NCBI RefSeq assembly: GCF_016612995.1
Contig: NZ_JAEOAH010000004.1
Location: forward strand, 186,001-250,000
DNA: 64,000 nucleotides
Direction: 5' to 3'
From: Viridibacillus soli
Lineage (GTDB): Bacteria; Bacillota; Bacilli; Bacillales_A; Planococcaceae
A model generated the notes under the pieces. It was not told the DNA's origin. It saw only the letters and a list, made by a program, of their open reading frames with translations, and did not search any database. A program made the position numbers and the translations under genes. Below are positions 36,437-45,816 of the stretch, in pieces (position 1 is the first letter of the stretch; each line of letters opens with the position of its first letter).

Positions 36437-36608
36437 TTTCCTCTTACTAAAATCTAATAAACAAAGCCCTTAGTCCTTGCTAATTAAATTTAAATTCTTC
36501 ATTTCTAATACCAAGATGTACAGCAAGTGCTACTTTACGTCCGTTAAAGCACCTGTTTGTTTAATAGTAAAGTAGCGCCCCTTTAGCTAGACTAAGGAAA
36601 TAAATAAT

Positions 36609-36653
36609 TGAGTAGCTATTCTATTGACAATATAGAATAGCTACTCTTTTTTA
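36609..36653 (+). terminator. Strong terminator
   Basis: Perfect stem GAGTAGCTATTCTAT / ATAGAATAGCTACTC followed by TTTTTTAG. It is about 170 bp after the 47-aa gene. Confidence 0.7.
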
Positions 36654-36689
36654 GTTTAAACACGAATCACCTACAAAAGTGCAAAAGAA

Positions 36690-36727
36690 AAACAACATCG
36701 CAGTTAAATGAACTACGATGTTGTTTA
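36690..36727 (-). terminator. Terminator of the TPR-hydrolase gene
   Basis: On the minus strand the stem AACAACATCG-AGTT / AACT-CGATGTTGTT is followed by TTTCT. Confidence 0.75.
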
Positions 36728-36736
36728 TAAAGGTTG

Positions 36737-38431
36737 TTAGATAGTCGCAAGAGTTTCTGCTTTTGCTAATAGTTCTTCTCTTTTCTCTTTCAGTTTCGCA
36801 GACTTGCTGGATTGGAGTGCATGATCGACAGCTTCAATTGCTTCAGGTAATCGATCTTGCTGTTCTAAAAGACTGATTAATAGTAAATGCATTCTTGTGT
36901 ATCGAGGGAAGAGCTCTAGTCCCGCGTATGCAGCTTCAAATGCTTCGTCTATTCGGTTTAGATCTCGTAATAGTTCAACCTTTAATAATCGCGGTCGGTC
37001 ATAGGTTGGTGATAACTGAATCGATTGCTCCGTTAACTGGAGTGCCCAATTCTTTTTCTTTGTTCTAGCGCAATGGATAGCTAATATCCGATGATATTCT
37101 GTTGATTTTGAACGTAACACTCGTTCGTAATTAGGGATTTCTTCCTCCGCCATAAATTTACTAACGATATCCTTTAAAATACCTACTTGTGATAAGTAAA
37201 TAGAAATACGGTGACCAGCATAAGGGAAGTAAATGAATTTCGCATTAGGATAAGCTTTCTGAATTACTTTTTTCATGTATTTACTATCAATAGGATCCTT
37301 AGGATCGTACATAATCGTGGGAGAAATCCCAGGATTATAAGGATGTTCAAGCCCATGTGTGAACTCAGTATACGCTCTCATTTTAGAGCCGTGATTTGGA
37401 TGAGCAGAGTTCCTTGGGCTAAGTGCTAGGATATTACAATCAATTGTCGAGCCAAAATACAAAGCCCCATACCCACCAAGGCTTGTGCCGTAAGAGAATT
37501 TTTTGTCATAGCCAGTAGCAAGTTTGGCAACGGTATCATAATATTCTTCACGTGATAAATCTTGGTGATAATTTTTCGTAGTTCTGCGTCTTAATGAAAT
37601 TAGATCAACTTGTTTTCTCTTCAATAAATTGAATGCAAAAGGTGTTCTTTCCCATGTTTTATCAATAGCATCAAATGTGGCGAATACAGTTTTTGTAGGT
37701 TCTATATATTTATAGAATTCAATTCTGCTTTCACCATTATCAAATAAAACGACTTTTCGATAACCATTATCAAATAGATTAGGTATTTCCTCTTTGTATT
37801 TCGTCAAACATTCAGCGAATAGTAATTCAGCTTTTGAATGATCACCTACAATTTGATAGGCAATACTTAAGTCAACAAGCACCGAAGCAGGTACCTCTTC
37901 ACCTAAAAATTGCACAAGTTCCTCTATTCTTTGGATGGCTTTTGGCCAATTCTTCTCAGCTAATGCTAGCTGTGTGAATTCAAATCGTAGCATTTCATTT
38001 GTGGGGTCTTTCTTTATAACAAGTTGGAGTATTTCATCTGCTTCAACATAATGTCTTTTACATACTAAATACTTATATAGCTTGTAGTAAAGAGTAGATT
38101 CTTTCCTGCGTGGTATGTTTTTAACCGTTCGTGGTAAATGCATTGCAATAGCCTTTAAGTTTTTTTTGCGAATATAAATCTTCATCAATTCAGCATGAAT
38201 AGACAGGCTCATTGAATGTATATTTGCACCTTCTTGCAATAACTTTGTAGCTTGGTTAACTTTATTTTCTCGTTTTAGTAGTTTAGCAACGTCAACATAA
38301 TTAGACCTACTAGGTACAGACCTCTTTTGCGTTAAAATGTCGTGGGCAATTTGAGTACTGACATCCTTATTTTTATTATTCTTGTGGGTATTTTGTTCCT
38401 CTTGTGTAAATAAGATCTTGTTATTAGACAT
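36737..38431 (-). CDS. TPR protein with central alpha/beta hydrolase-like domain
   Basis: 564 residues from ATG 38431 (AAGGAGATTAGC upstream; a longer frame to 38467 lacks one). TPR-like helices lie at about 60-210, a hydrolase-like domain at about 230-430 with nucleophile elbow GTSLGGYG and a possible His in YAGHRIS, and a second TPR block at 440-560 (RLLKVELLRDLNRIDEAFEA). There is no signal peptide. The ALSPRNSAHPNHGSKMR segment is typical of hydrolase domains next to polysaccharide or glycosylation genes. Substrate unknown; partners may be found through the TPRs. Confidence 0.7.
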   Translation of the reverse strand: MSNNKILFTQEEQNTHKNNKNKDVSTQIAHDILTQKRSVPSRSNYVDVAKLLKRENKVNQATKLLQEGANIHSMSLSIHAELMKIYIRKKNLKAIAMHLPRTVKNIPRRKESTLYYKLYKYLVCKRHYVEADEILQLVIKKDPTNEMLRFEFTQLALAEKNWPKAIQRIEELVQFLGEEVPASVLVDLSIAYQIVGDHSKAELLFAECLTKYKEEIPNLFDNGYRKVVLFDNGESRIEFYKYIEPTKTVFATFDAIDKTWERTPFAFNLLKRKQVDLISLRRRTTKNYHQDLSREEYYDTVAKLATGYDKKFSYGTSLGGYGALYFGSTIDCNILALSPRNSAHPNHGSKMRAYTEFTHGLEHPYNPGISPTIMYDPKDPIDSKYMKKVIQKAYPNAKFIYFPYAGHRISIYLSQVGILKDIVSKFMAEEEIPNYERVLRSKSTEYHRILAIHCARTKKKNWALQLTEQSIQLSPTYDRPRLLKVELLRDLNRIDEAFEAAYAGLELFPRYTRMHLLLISLLEQQDRLPEAIEAVDHALQSSKSAKLKEKREELLAKAETLATI

Positions 38432-38857
38432 GCTAATCTCCTTTGTACGTTTAAAAGCCATTTTCATAACGACTTTTATTAATATCGATATTGAATAGAA
38501 AATTTAATTTGTATCAGTTGTTTCTATTTTGTTGGGATAAAATAGAAAAATAATATCTATACAATTCTAATTTCCTGTGTCATACAACATTAACTATTTC
38601 AATTTAATCATGAAGGTGCTGGATATCTCTACAAAACAAAGGATTTGTTATAAGATTGTTACAACCGTTACAATTTTAATATATGATTGTAACTTAAGTG
38701 GTGGTTTAACAGTTGTAATGATGTAATTATTGTGCTCAGTTCAATCAAAATCAAACCATTAAAAAAAGTGTTAAAAGTTAGAACGAATGTGTAGCTTTGT
38801 TAGATATCCATTGGCAAATTCAGCAAAATAATCTGAAGAAATATGGAGGGAAGAGTA
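38432..38857. other. Intergenic region without a gene
   Basis: About 425 bp, AT-rich, between divergent genes. At about 38653-38673 there is a TTGTTACAACCGTTACAAT motif, an imperfect dyad that may be a regulator site. Nothing else is supported. Confidence 0.35.
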
Positions 38858-39397
38858 ATGATAGTACAACAGGGTCTATTAACTATTCGAAAACTTGAGC
38901 GAGAAGATGATATACTTCTTGCAAAATGGCTTTCAGATACAACTATTTTAGCATATTATGAGGGAAGAGATAATCCTTTTAATTTAGAAAAAGTAAATAA
39001 GGTATTTTATAAAGAAAATGATGTAGAGACGCGATGTATTATTGAATATGATGGCATCAGCATTGGTTACATACAATTTTACCCTCTAGAAAAAGACAGT
39101 AGAATAGCATTTGATTACTGTGATGACACTGAAATAATATATGGATTGGATCAATTTATCGGTGAGTCATCCTACTGGGGCCAAGGAATTGGCACAAAGC
39201 TCATAGTAGCTATGAGGTACTATTTAATAGAAGAAAAACAAGCTGATATTATCGTGATGGATCCTCAAGTATGGAATGAAAGAGCGATTCATTGCTATGA
39301 AAAATGTGGCTTTCAGAAGGTGAAATATTTGCCAAAACGAGAACTGCATGAAGGAAAGCTAAGAGATTGCTGGTTAGTGGAGTATAGAAACCGTTAG
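38858..39397 (+). CDS. GNAT acetyltransferase, AAC(6')-like (Acetyltransf_8)
   Basis: 179 residues from ATG 38858, preceded by GGAGGG. The pattern is that of aminoglycoside 6'-N-acetyltransferase relatives: LAKWLSDTTILAYYEGRDNP, DQFIGESSYWGQGIGTKLI (acetyl-CoA site) and IVMDPQVWNERAIHCYEKCG, then KLRDCWLVEY. Close chromosomal homologues are common in Bacillaceae and their true substrate is often unknown, so resistance is not claimed. Confidence 0.82.
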   Translation: MIVQQGLLTIRKLEREDDILLAKWLSDTTILAYYEGRDNPFNLEKVNKVFYKENDVETRCIIEYDGISIGYIQFYPLEKDSRIAFDYCDDTEIIYGLDQFIGESSYWGQGIGTKLIVAMRYYLIEEKQADIIVMDPQVWNERAIHCYEKCGFQKVKYLPKRELHEGKLRDCWLVEYRNR

Positions 39398-39399
39398 AA

Positions 39400-39442
39400 A
39401 GGAAAAGGACGATAACAGCGCACACTGTGTATCATCCTTTTG
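39400..39442 (+). terminator. Terminator of the AAC(6')-like gene
   Basis: Stem AAAAGGACGATA / TATCATCCTTTT with one mismatch, then GTCT. Confidence 0.5.
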
Positions 39443-39478
39443 TCTATTAATGATTCGTTATTTCTCTTCCTTTACCAT

Positions 39479-39559
39479 AGGGGCACCGAAGATTGGGTAA
39501 AATCGTTATTAGCTACTGACTTAATGCTCGATCAAATCGAAGAAATCTTCTCTAAATAA
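39479..39559 (+). pseudogene. 3' end of a lost gene
   Basis: A frame RGTEDWVKSLLATDLMLDQI and then EEIFSK-stop is followed by a strong terminator (39571-39611). It looks like the last 26 codons of a deleted gene. Family not recognised. Confidence 0.3.
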
Positions 39560-39570
39560 AATGAAATGTA

Positions 39571-39611
39571 AAAAAAGCGCTCATTAGGATCATTTAATGA
39601 GCGCTTTTATT
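39571..39611 (+). terminator. Strong terminator after gene remnant
   Basis: Stem AAGCGCTCATTA / TAATGAGCGCTT followed by TTATTTT. Confidence 0.7.
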
Positions 39612-39763
39612 TTCCAGGAAATACTTATTTTGTATTAGATGGATGCTGTTATTAATGATAGTGAAGTAATTGTAGATGAATAAAAATGAGCGCATAGATC
39701 ATGGAAATAATGGACCGTTAGTTGTAAGTAAGGCCATTCAAAACCAAAAAGCGTCACTTACAA

Positions 39764-40312
39764 TTATTTTAAATTCTTTAATTGTTTATTTAGTAAGTTA
39801 GCTTGAGATACCGCTTGTTGATCTTGTAAAATATCACCGGGTTTATTACCTTCACCTATAATATAAGATGAAAAACGCATATTTAAGAAGTCAAAAGTAT
39901 ATTGGAATTGCTGAATAAGAGGTAGTCCTTTTATTTTTGGTTCATCTCCACCGACAGCAATTACAATGGCATTAACGGATTTTAAGTGTTCTTTAAACTG
40001 TGGAAATCGTTCATCTCGTATTGCATGGCTTAGTCGATCAATCATGGTTTTCATAATACCTGACATGCTGTACCAATAAATCGGAGTAGAAAAGATAATT
40101 AGGTCACTTTCTAAGAAAGCGCTAATAATTTTGTCATAATCATCGTCTACTAATTGAAAGCCACCTTCAGCATGACGTAAATCATGAATTGGTTGAATGG
40201 ATAAGTTTTTTAAATCAATTTTGTGATGTTTTATATCCTTTGTCACCAAATCTGACAGTAGTTCACTGTTGCTTTCTTCTCTAGAACTGCCGATAAATGT
40301 TGTAATGTTCAT
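39764..40312 (-). CDS. NADPH-dependent FMN reductase / flavodoxin-like quinone reductase
   Basis: 182 residues from ATG 40312 (GAGG 8 nt upstream; ATG 40321 overlaps it). Flavodoxin-like fold with the phosphate loop IGSSREESNSELL, FSTPIYWYSMSGIMKTMIDR and VNAIVIAVGGDEP. It binds FMN and reduces quinones, azo or nitro compounds. It diverges from a LysR regulator gene, which is the usual layout for a regulated reductase. Confidence 0.85.
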   Translation of the reverse strand: MNITTFIGSSREESNSELLSDLVTKDIKHHKIDLKNLSIQPIHDLRHAEGGFQLVDDDYDKIISAFLESDLIIFSTPIYWYSMSGIMKTMIDRLSHAIRDERFPQFKEHLKSVNAIVIAVGGDEPKIKGLPLIQQFQYTFDFLNMRFSSYIIGEGNKPGDILQDQQAVSQANLLNKQLKNLK

Positions 40313-40428
40313 ATATGTCATTCCTCTCTATACTTTCGTATATAAAAAGCTTAAACTTAAAGTCGTTATTAATAAAGATGAATGTTTCGATCATATTAAT
40401 CGCTAAAACCGATTTAGGAGTGTGGCAT

Positions 40429-41340
40429 ATGGATATTAAGCATTTACATACATTTTTAACAGCTGCTAAAACATTAAGTTTTACGCAAACAGCAGAAATA
40501 TTGGATTACGCACAGTCTAGTATTACAGCTCAAATCAAGTCTTTAGAGGGAGAATTAGGAATACCTTTATTTGAGCGTTTAGGAAAACGAATTTATTTAA
40601 CAGAGGACGGTAAGCAAATAGAACAATATGCACAAAAGATGGTAGATCTTGAGGAAACAATGAGAAAGGCATTATCCAATCAAGATGAATCGAATGTGAC
40701 TTTAACGATCGGTGCACAGGAAAGTCAATGTACTTATCGTTTACCAAAAATTTTGCAATTGTTTAAAAATCGTCATCCGAGGGTGAAAATAGTATTTAAG
40801 CCTGTTCATACAATTGAAGTTGCCAAGGATTTATTGCAGTCTGGTAATCTGGATTTGGCTTTTATAACGGATACACATAAAGAAACACCAATGCTATGTA
40901 AAGAGGAATTAATCGAAGAAAATTTAGTATTTGTAGTGGCACCAACTCATCATTTAACGCATAATAAGACTTTAACTTTACAGAACGTTGCTAAGGAAAC
41001 AATATTATTAACGGAAGAAGGATGCTCTTATCGAAATCAATTTGAATATCAATGTCATTCAGAAGGTATTCATCCAAAACAAATAATAGAATTTTCTAGT
41101 ATTGAAGCGATAAAGCAGTGCGTGATTGCTGGATTAGGTATTACATTGTTGCCAAAAATGACAGTTGAAAAAGAGTTAGAAAAAGGACTATTAATAGAAT
41201 TACAAACCACTATTATAATGGAGACTGTATTTACTGAGCTTGCGTGGCATAAGGATAAATATATTTTCTCTTATTTAGAAGATTTCATACAGATTTCTTG
41301 CGAACAGTATAAATTATTTAATGGATATTATAGTGTATAA
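40429..41340 (+). CDS. LysR-family transcriptional regulator
   Basis: 303 residues from ATG 40429 (TTAGGAGTG upstream); the frame is open to 40315 but that part is leader. N-terminal HTH: MDIKHLHTFLTAAKTLSFTQ with TAEILDYAQSSITAQIKSLE. C-terminal periplasmic-binding-like effector domain. It probably controls the divergent FMN reductase in response to a small molecule. Confidence 0.9.
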   Translation: MDIKHLHTFLTAAKTLSFTQTAEILDYAQSSITAQIKSLEGELGIPLFERLGKRIYLTEDGKQIEQYAQKMVDLEETMRKALSNQDESNVTLTIGAQESQCTYRLPKILQLFKNRHPRVKIVFKPVHTIEVAKDLLQSGNLDLAFITDTHKETPMLCKEELIEENLVFVVAPTHHLTHNKTLTLQNVAKETILLTEEGCSYRNQFEYQCHSEGIHPKQIIEFSSIEAIKQCVIAGLGITLLPKMTVEKELEKGLLIELQTTIIMETVFTELAWHKDKYIFSYLEDFIQISCEQYKLFNGYYSV

Positions 41341-41555
41341 TAGAAAAATTGTTGGGGCGTTGTTGTAAGAAGAATATAACAATTTTATTGTCATTTTCAA
41401 TAAGCTATATTAACTAAATCCAATCACAATGACAGAGGTTTAAAAGTCCCTGCTACAAATAAGTGATGTGACTTTAATGTTTTGAAAGTTAAAATTAGAA
41501 AACATTATTTTACTGAGAAATAAGCATAATAATAGAGGATCACTTAAAAAAGACA
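41341..41555. other. Intergenic region 3' of the LysR gene
   Basis: About 215 bp without open frame or clear hairpin. Transcripts from the minus-strand RNA stop before reaching it. Confidence 0.4.
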
Positions 41556-41682
41556 TAAAAAAAAGCAGGCGCTCATCTGCCTGCTAGAAAAAAGAAAAAG
41601 ATTCCCGACAATCCGAGTCGTTATGGAATCTTAGTTTGTAATGAAAGTTCGAAAACAATCATTACGTAGGTTTGGCACCTAA
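41556..41682 (-). ncRNA. Candidate structured RNA with own promoter and terminator
   Basis: Transcribed on the minus strand from about 41682. In order: hairpin 1 TAGGT-GCCAA-ACCTA (41681-41667); hairpin 2 GTAATGA/TCATTAC with an inner GTT-TTCG-AAC (41665-41638); hairpin 3 AAGATTCC/GGAATCTT with inner CGAC-N7-GTCG (41632-41598), followed by TTTTTC; hairpin 4 AGCAGGC/GCCTGCT (41585-41564) followed by T8, a terminator. No gene follows on this strand, so it is not a leader. It does not match a riboswitch class I know. Structure is seen; function is open. Confidence 0.6.
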
Positions 41683-41688
41683 ATATGA

Positions 41689-41717
41689 ATTATACGCCTA
41701 TTAAATGAAAGATGCAA
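41689..41717 (-). promoter_or_regulatory. Promoter of the structured RNA
   Basis: On the minus strand TTGCAT (41717-41712), 17 bp spacer, TATAAT (41694-41689): a near-consensus SigA promoter. The start site would fall at the first base of hairpin 1. Confidence 0.65.
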
Positions 41718-42048
41718 GGAAAATATCAAATGAAATAAGAGGTTATCAATATTTGATATAGAAATATTTTTCTTAAAAGGTTGAAAGAAGATTCAAATGA
41801 GGCAATCATATACGAATATAATACAGAATTAAATAATTAGATGGGGGAAAAATAAGAAAATAAAAGCTTTAAAGATTTTAAAATACGTATAAGATTAGTG
41901 ATTTTTGTTTATCTTAAGCAAAATATTTAACATATGAGATGCAAAAAAAGATGAATTACAATAAAGAATGAAAATAGAACAACAATTAACTGATGTAAAT
42001 CAGTAAGTCCAGTTAAAGATTATTATAGAATTAAAGCGAGGTAATTAA
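41718..42048. other. Upstream region of the ABC transporter genes
   Basis: About 330 bp, very AT-rich, no open frame. It should hold the promoter of the transporter operon. I see no riboswitch. Confidence 0.4.
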
Positions 42049-43002
42049 ATGATCGTATTTGAGAATGTATCTAAAAAGTATGATAATAACCAATCCGCAG
42101 TAAACTATCTCAATTTGGAAATAAAGAAGGGAGAATTCTTTGTCATTATAGGTCCAAGTGGGTGTGGGAAAACAACTTTACTGAAAATGATAAATCGATT
42201 AATTCATTTGACTGAAGGAACTATAAGAATTGAAGGAAAACGAATAAGTGATTATGACATACATGAGTTACGTTGGAATATTGGCTATGTCCTACAACAA
42301 ATTGCACTTTTTCCACATATGACGATTGAAGAGAATGTTGCTATTGTTCCAGAATTAAAAAAATGGAGTAAGAAACAGATTCAGTGTCGAGTTCATGATT
42401 TACTAAATATGGTTGGACTTGAAGCAGAAAAGTATAGTCATCGAAAACCAGCAGAACTTTCCGGTGGAGAACAACAAAGAGTGGGTGTTGTTCGTGCATT
42501 AGCAGCAGATCCTGAAATCATTCTAATGGATGAGCCGTTCAGTGCTTTGGATCCCCTTAGCCGTACCAAATTACAAGATGACCTTCTTACCCTTCAACGA
42601 ACAATCAAAAAAACGATTGTCTTCGTTTCGCACGATATGCAAGAAGCACTAAAACTAGGAGACAGGATATGTGTGATGAAGGATGGAGAAATAGTACAGC
42701 TCGGTACACCTCAAGAAATTATGCAAAATCCAGTAAATGATTTTGTTAGAGAATTTATTGGACTGACTGGGGATATTTCGGATACGTTCAATATACAGAG
42801 TATTATCCAGCCAATCTCAAAAGAAGATGGCTATTTGCAAGTTTTACACAAAGTTTCAGTAAATGATTCACTACGAGTAATCCTTAATAAGTTGGTACAT
42901 CATGAATGTTTATCAGTAGATCGTGACGGTGAAATTATAGGTATTATTACGAGAGAATCGATTATTAAGTATTTAGCAAAAGATTCTTTAGAAAGAGGTT
43001 AA
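42049..43002 (+). CDS. Glycine betaine/choline-type ABC transporter ATP-binding protein
   Basis: 317 residues. Walker A GPSGCGKTT, Q-loop YVLQQIALFPHMT, signature LSGGEQQRVGV, Walker B IILMDEPFSALDP, switch His FVSHD. The last ~65 residues are a single CBS-like segment (VSVNDSLRVILNKLVHHECL). This is the OpuCA/OpuBA subfamily; EgtV of ergothioneine importers is very close. The ATG follows GCGAGGTAATTA. It is 4 bp upstream of the permease gene. Confidence 0.9.
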   Translation: MIVFENVSKKYDNNQSAVNYLNLEIKKGEFFVIIGPSGCGKTTLLKMINRLIHLTEGTIRIEGKRISDYDIHELRWNIGYVLQQIALFPHMTIEENVAIVPELKKWSKKQIQCRVHDLLNMVGLEAEKYSHRKPAELSGGEQQRVGVVRALAADPEIILMDEPFSALDPLSRTKLQDDLLTLQRTIKKTIVFVSHDMQEALKLGDRICVMKDGEIVQLGTPQEIMQNPVNDFVREFIGLTGDISDTFNIQSIIQPISKEDGYLQVLHKVSVNDSLRVILNKLVHHECLSVDRDGEIIGIITRESIIKYLAKDSLERG

Positions 43003-43006
43003 CCAT

Positions 43007-44521
43007 ATGACAAATTTAGTAGATGTTTTTAACGAACGCAAAGGACAGCTGTTAGCCTCTTTACTAGAACATATTCAGATTTCATTTATTGCTCTCTTTT
43101 TTGCAGTAGTTATTGCAATACCAATAGGAATCTATTTAACTAATAAGAAAAAAATAGCGGAAAGTATTATAGGGATTAGTGCTATTTTACAAACGATTCC
43201 TTCATTAGCGTTGCTTGGTTTTTTAATTCCATTATTTGGGATAGGTAAGATGCCTGCAATAATAGCATTAGTAGTTTATGCTCTTTTGCCCATTTTACGA
43301 AATACATACACAGGCATAAATGAGGTGGATCCATCCTTGAAAGAAGCAGCTATGGCTATGGGGATGAATACTCGAAAGAGATTGGTGAAAGTGGAGATTC
43401 CTCTTGCTATGCCTGTTATTATGGCGGGGATCAGGACAGCCATGGTATTGATAGTTGGTACAGCTACATTAGCGGCACTGATTGGTGCTGGGGGATTAGG
43501 AGATATTATTTTACTAGGTATTGACAGGAATAATACATCTCTGATCCTTTTAGGAGCGGCACCGGCTGCATTATTAGCGTTAGTATTTGATTTTTTACTT
43601 AAAAAACTTGAATCCCTTTCCTTCCAAAAAACAGTAATTGCATTAAGTACGATTAGTGTTGCAGCGTTACTAATAATTTTTGTTCCATTAATAAACATCA
43701 ATGAAAAAGAAGACATAATTATTGCAGGGAAACGTGGACCAGAACCCGAAATTCTTATCAATATGTATAAATTACTAATTGAAAATGACACTGATTTAAA
43801 TGTTCAATTAAAGCCTGGTCTTGGTTGGACTTCTTTTGTATTTAATGCACTAAAATCTGGTGATATTGATATTTATCCAGAATTTACGGGTACAGCAATT
43901 TCTGAGTTTTTGAAAGAAGAGGCTATAAATAATAATCAAGAAGATGTATATAAACAAGCAAAAGAAGGAATGCAGAGAAATTTTGACATGGTAATGCTCA
44001 GCCCTATGAAGTATAACAATACTTACGCATTGGCTGTTTCAGAAGAAGCAGCAAAAACATACCAGTTGAAAAGTATTTCAGATATAAAGGCTATTCAAGA
44101 AAAAATAAAAGCAGGATTTACAATGGAGTTTAATGATCGTGAAGATGGGTATCGTGGTATTCAAAAACGTTATGGAACTACTATTTCTAAAATTACTACG
44201 ATGGAACCGAAACTTAGATATCAGGCCATAAATACAAGAGATATCGATTTATTAGATGCATATTCAACTGACAGTGAGATACGACAATACAATTTAATCG
44301 TTTTAGAAGATGACAAGCACTTATTTCCTCCCTACCAAGGTGCACCGTTATTAAGAAAAGAAACAATTAAAAAGTATCCTGAAATAGAGCAAGCTTTGAA
44401 TAAACTAACAGATCAAATAACTGATGATGAAATGCGTGAGATGAATTATCAAGTAAACGTAGAAGGTAAAAAAGCATCAGAAGTAGCACGCGAATTTTTA
44501 GAGGAAGCAGGATTGTTATAA
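43007..44521 (+). CDS. ABC transporter permease fused to its substrate-binding domain
   Basis: 504 residues. Residues ~1-210 are a BPD_transp_1 permease (six helices, EAA loop EAAMAMGMNTRKRLVKVEIPLAM). Residues ~230-504 are an OpuAC-type binding domain displayed outside (IIAGKRGPEPEILINMYKLL, PGLGWTSFVFNALKSGDIDI, YPEFTGTAI). Such fusions serve choline/betaine uptake in several Firmicutes, and EgtU (ergothioneine) of S. pneumoniae has the same layout. The choice between the two cannot be made without binding-site comparison. Confidence 0.88.
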   Translation: MTNLVDVFNERKGQLLASLLEHIQISFIALFFAVVIAIPIGIYLTNKKKIAESIIGISAILQTIPSLALLGFLIPLFGIGKMPAIIALVVYALLPILRNTYTGINEVDPSLKEAAMAMGMNTRKRLVKVEIPLAMPVIMAGIRTAMVLIVGTATLAALIGAGGLGDIILLGIDRNNTSLILLGAAPAALLALVFDFLLKKLESLSFQKTVIALSTISVAALLIIFVPLININEKEDIIIAGKRGPEPEILINMYKLLIENDTDLNVQLKPGLGWTSFVFNALKSGDIDIYPEFTGTAISEFLKEEAINNNQEDVYKQAKEGMQRNFDMVMLSPMKYNNTYALAVSEEAAKTYQLKSISDIKAIQEKIKAGFTMEFNDREDGYRGIQKRYGTTISKITTMEPKLRYQAINTRDIDLLDAYSTDSEIRQYNLIVLEDDKHLFPPYQGAPLLRKETIKKYPEIEQALNKLTDQITDDEMREMNYQVNVEGKKASEVAREFLEEAGLL

Positions 44522-44672
44522 AAGTTTGAGAAATGGTCATTTACTGTACATTACTGTTTGTTATAATAGTAGGAATTTAACTTATTGAACCTGCTTTTGA
44601 AATTCAATATGTTCATTATGAAGTACAAAAATAGTCAAATTTATTATAAAAACTAAATACAAAATACAGAAA

Positions 44673-44718
44673 AAAGAATCCATTTGGGTGTAATTTATAC
44701 CGAAATGGATTTTTTGTA
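44673..44718 (+). terminator. Terminator of the ABC transporter operon
   Basis: Stem AATCCATTT-GGT / ACC-AAATGGATT followed by TTTTG. The hairpin at 45817 is closely related. Confidence 0.7.
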
Positions 44719-45071
44719 TGTAGTAAAATACAGAATCACACACTGTTTTACTACAACATTAAATTAAAAATACTTCTAACCGAATATTAGAACAAAGAGA
44801 AATACACTTTAGTAATATTAGAGGATTTAAAGTTTGTCATTAAGATGAATAACTTTCCCTACAATAGATTTTTCAAATAGCCTTATACTGTAAAATTCAC
44901 CATTTGAAGATTAGGTAATATTATTGAAAATGTGACGGAGCAGTAGTGTAATGTACTCTGAGCATTACTTTAGTAGTAATTATACAAGATTACTGATGCT
45001 TTCAGCTTTACATTTTCCAATAGATGATTGCATAGGGTATCTACATGTGGAATTTTTGGAGGTAAAGCTAT
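44719..45071. other. Intergenic region upstream of the YitT gene
   Basis: About 350 bp with no supported gene; a frame starting at 44951 overlaps the YitT gene and lacks protein-like features. Confidence 0.4.
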
Positions 45072-45650
45072 ATGTATTTTTTGAAAAAAAGTATGATAGT
45101 GATTGCTGGCAGTATTTTAGTATCTTTAGGTATAAATTTATTTTTAGCACCATACGAAGTATTGGATGGAGGTATTATAGGTTTAGGATTAATTTCGAAT
45201 TATTTATGGGGACTAAAGGTCGGATTCATAATTATACTTTTAAGTATCCCCATTTTTATTATTGCTTGGTTGCACTACAGAGATTATTTCTATAATAGTT
45301 TACATGGTTTGATTGTTTCTTCTTTTTTTATTGATATTTTAGAATCTGTTGACTTCGTAGTTCATATTGATGCAGTCTACAGCTCGATTTTAGGGGGAAT
45401 CCTTATAGGTCTTGGCGATGGGCTAATGTTACGTTTTAAGACAAGTACAGGCGGTACTGATCTTATAGCCCAGTTCATAAGTGATAAAACAGGTATAAAT
45501 GTTGGCAGTCTTATTCTCTTCATTGATTCAATTGTTATCTTATTTGGAGGTTTCATATTATCCTTTGACACTCTTTTTCTCTCTATTATCACAGTACTTG
45601 TTATTGGGATGACTATTAGTGTTTTTACAAAAAATGTTGTTCAAACATGA
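45072..45650 (+). CDS. YitT-family membrane protein
   Basis: 192 residues, five or six membrane helices. Typical YitT/DUF161 motifs: SLGINLFLAPYEVLDGGIIG and LMLRFKTSTGGTDLIAQFIS. The C-terminal DUF2179 domain of full-length members is absent, so the protein is short but ends naturally. GGAGGTAAAGCTAT precedes the ATG. Function of the family is not established. Confidence 0.85.
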   Translation: MYFLKKSMIVIAGSILVSLGINLFLAPYEVLDGGIIGLGLISNYLWGLKVGFIIILLSIPIFIIAWLHYRDYFYNSLHGLIVSSFFIDILESVDFVVHIDAVYSSILGGILIGLGDGLMLRFKTSTGGTDLIAQFISDKTGINVGSLILFIDSIVILFGGFILSFDTLFLSIITVLVIGMTISVFTKNVVQT

Positions 45651-45816
45651 GGAAGTAGTAATTACTATAAAATACCTTTCTAAACAAGATGGCGTTGAGA
45701 AGGAAAGAAATACTTTCTTTCCTTCAACCAATAAGTTAGCGAGGTTTACATCATAATTAATGAAGTAGCGGCTTTCGAATGAGGGCAAAAAAAAGTGAAT
45801 TGACAGATTGTAAATA

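Noticed and set aside
41556-41717. Known riboswitch (SAM, T-box, purine, c-di-GMP) on either strand
   Set aside because: None of the conserved cores of these classes is present and no gene follows on the minus strand.
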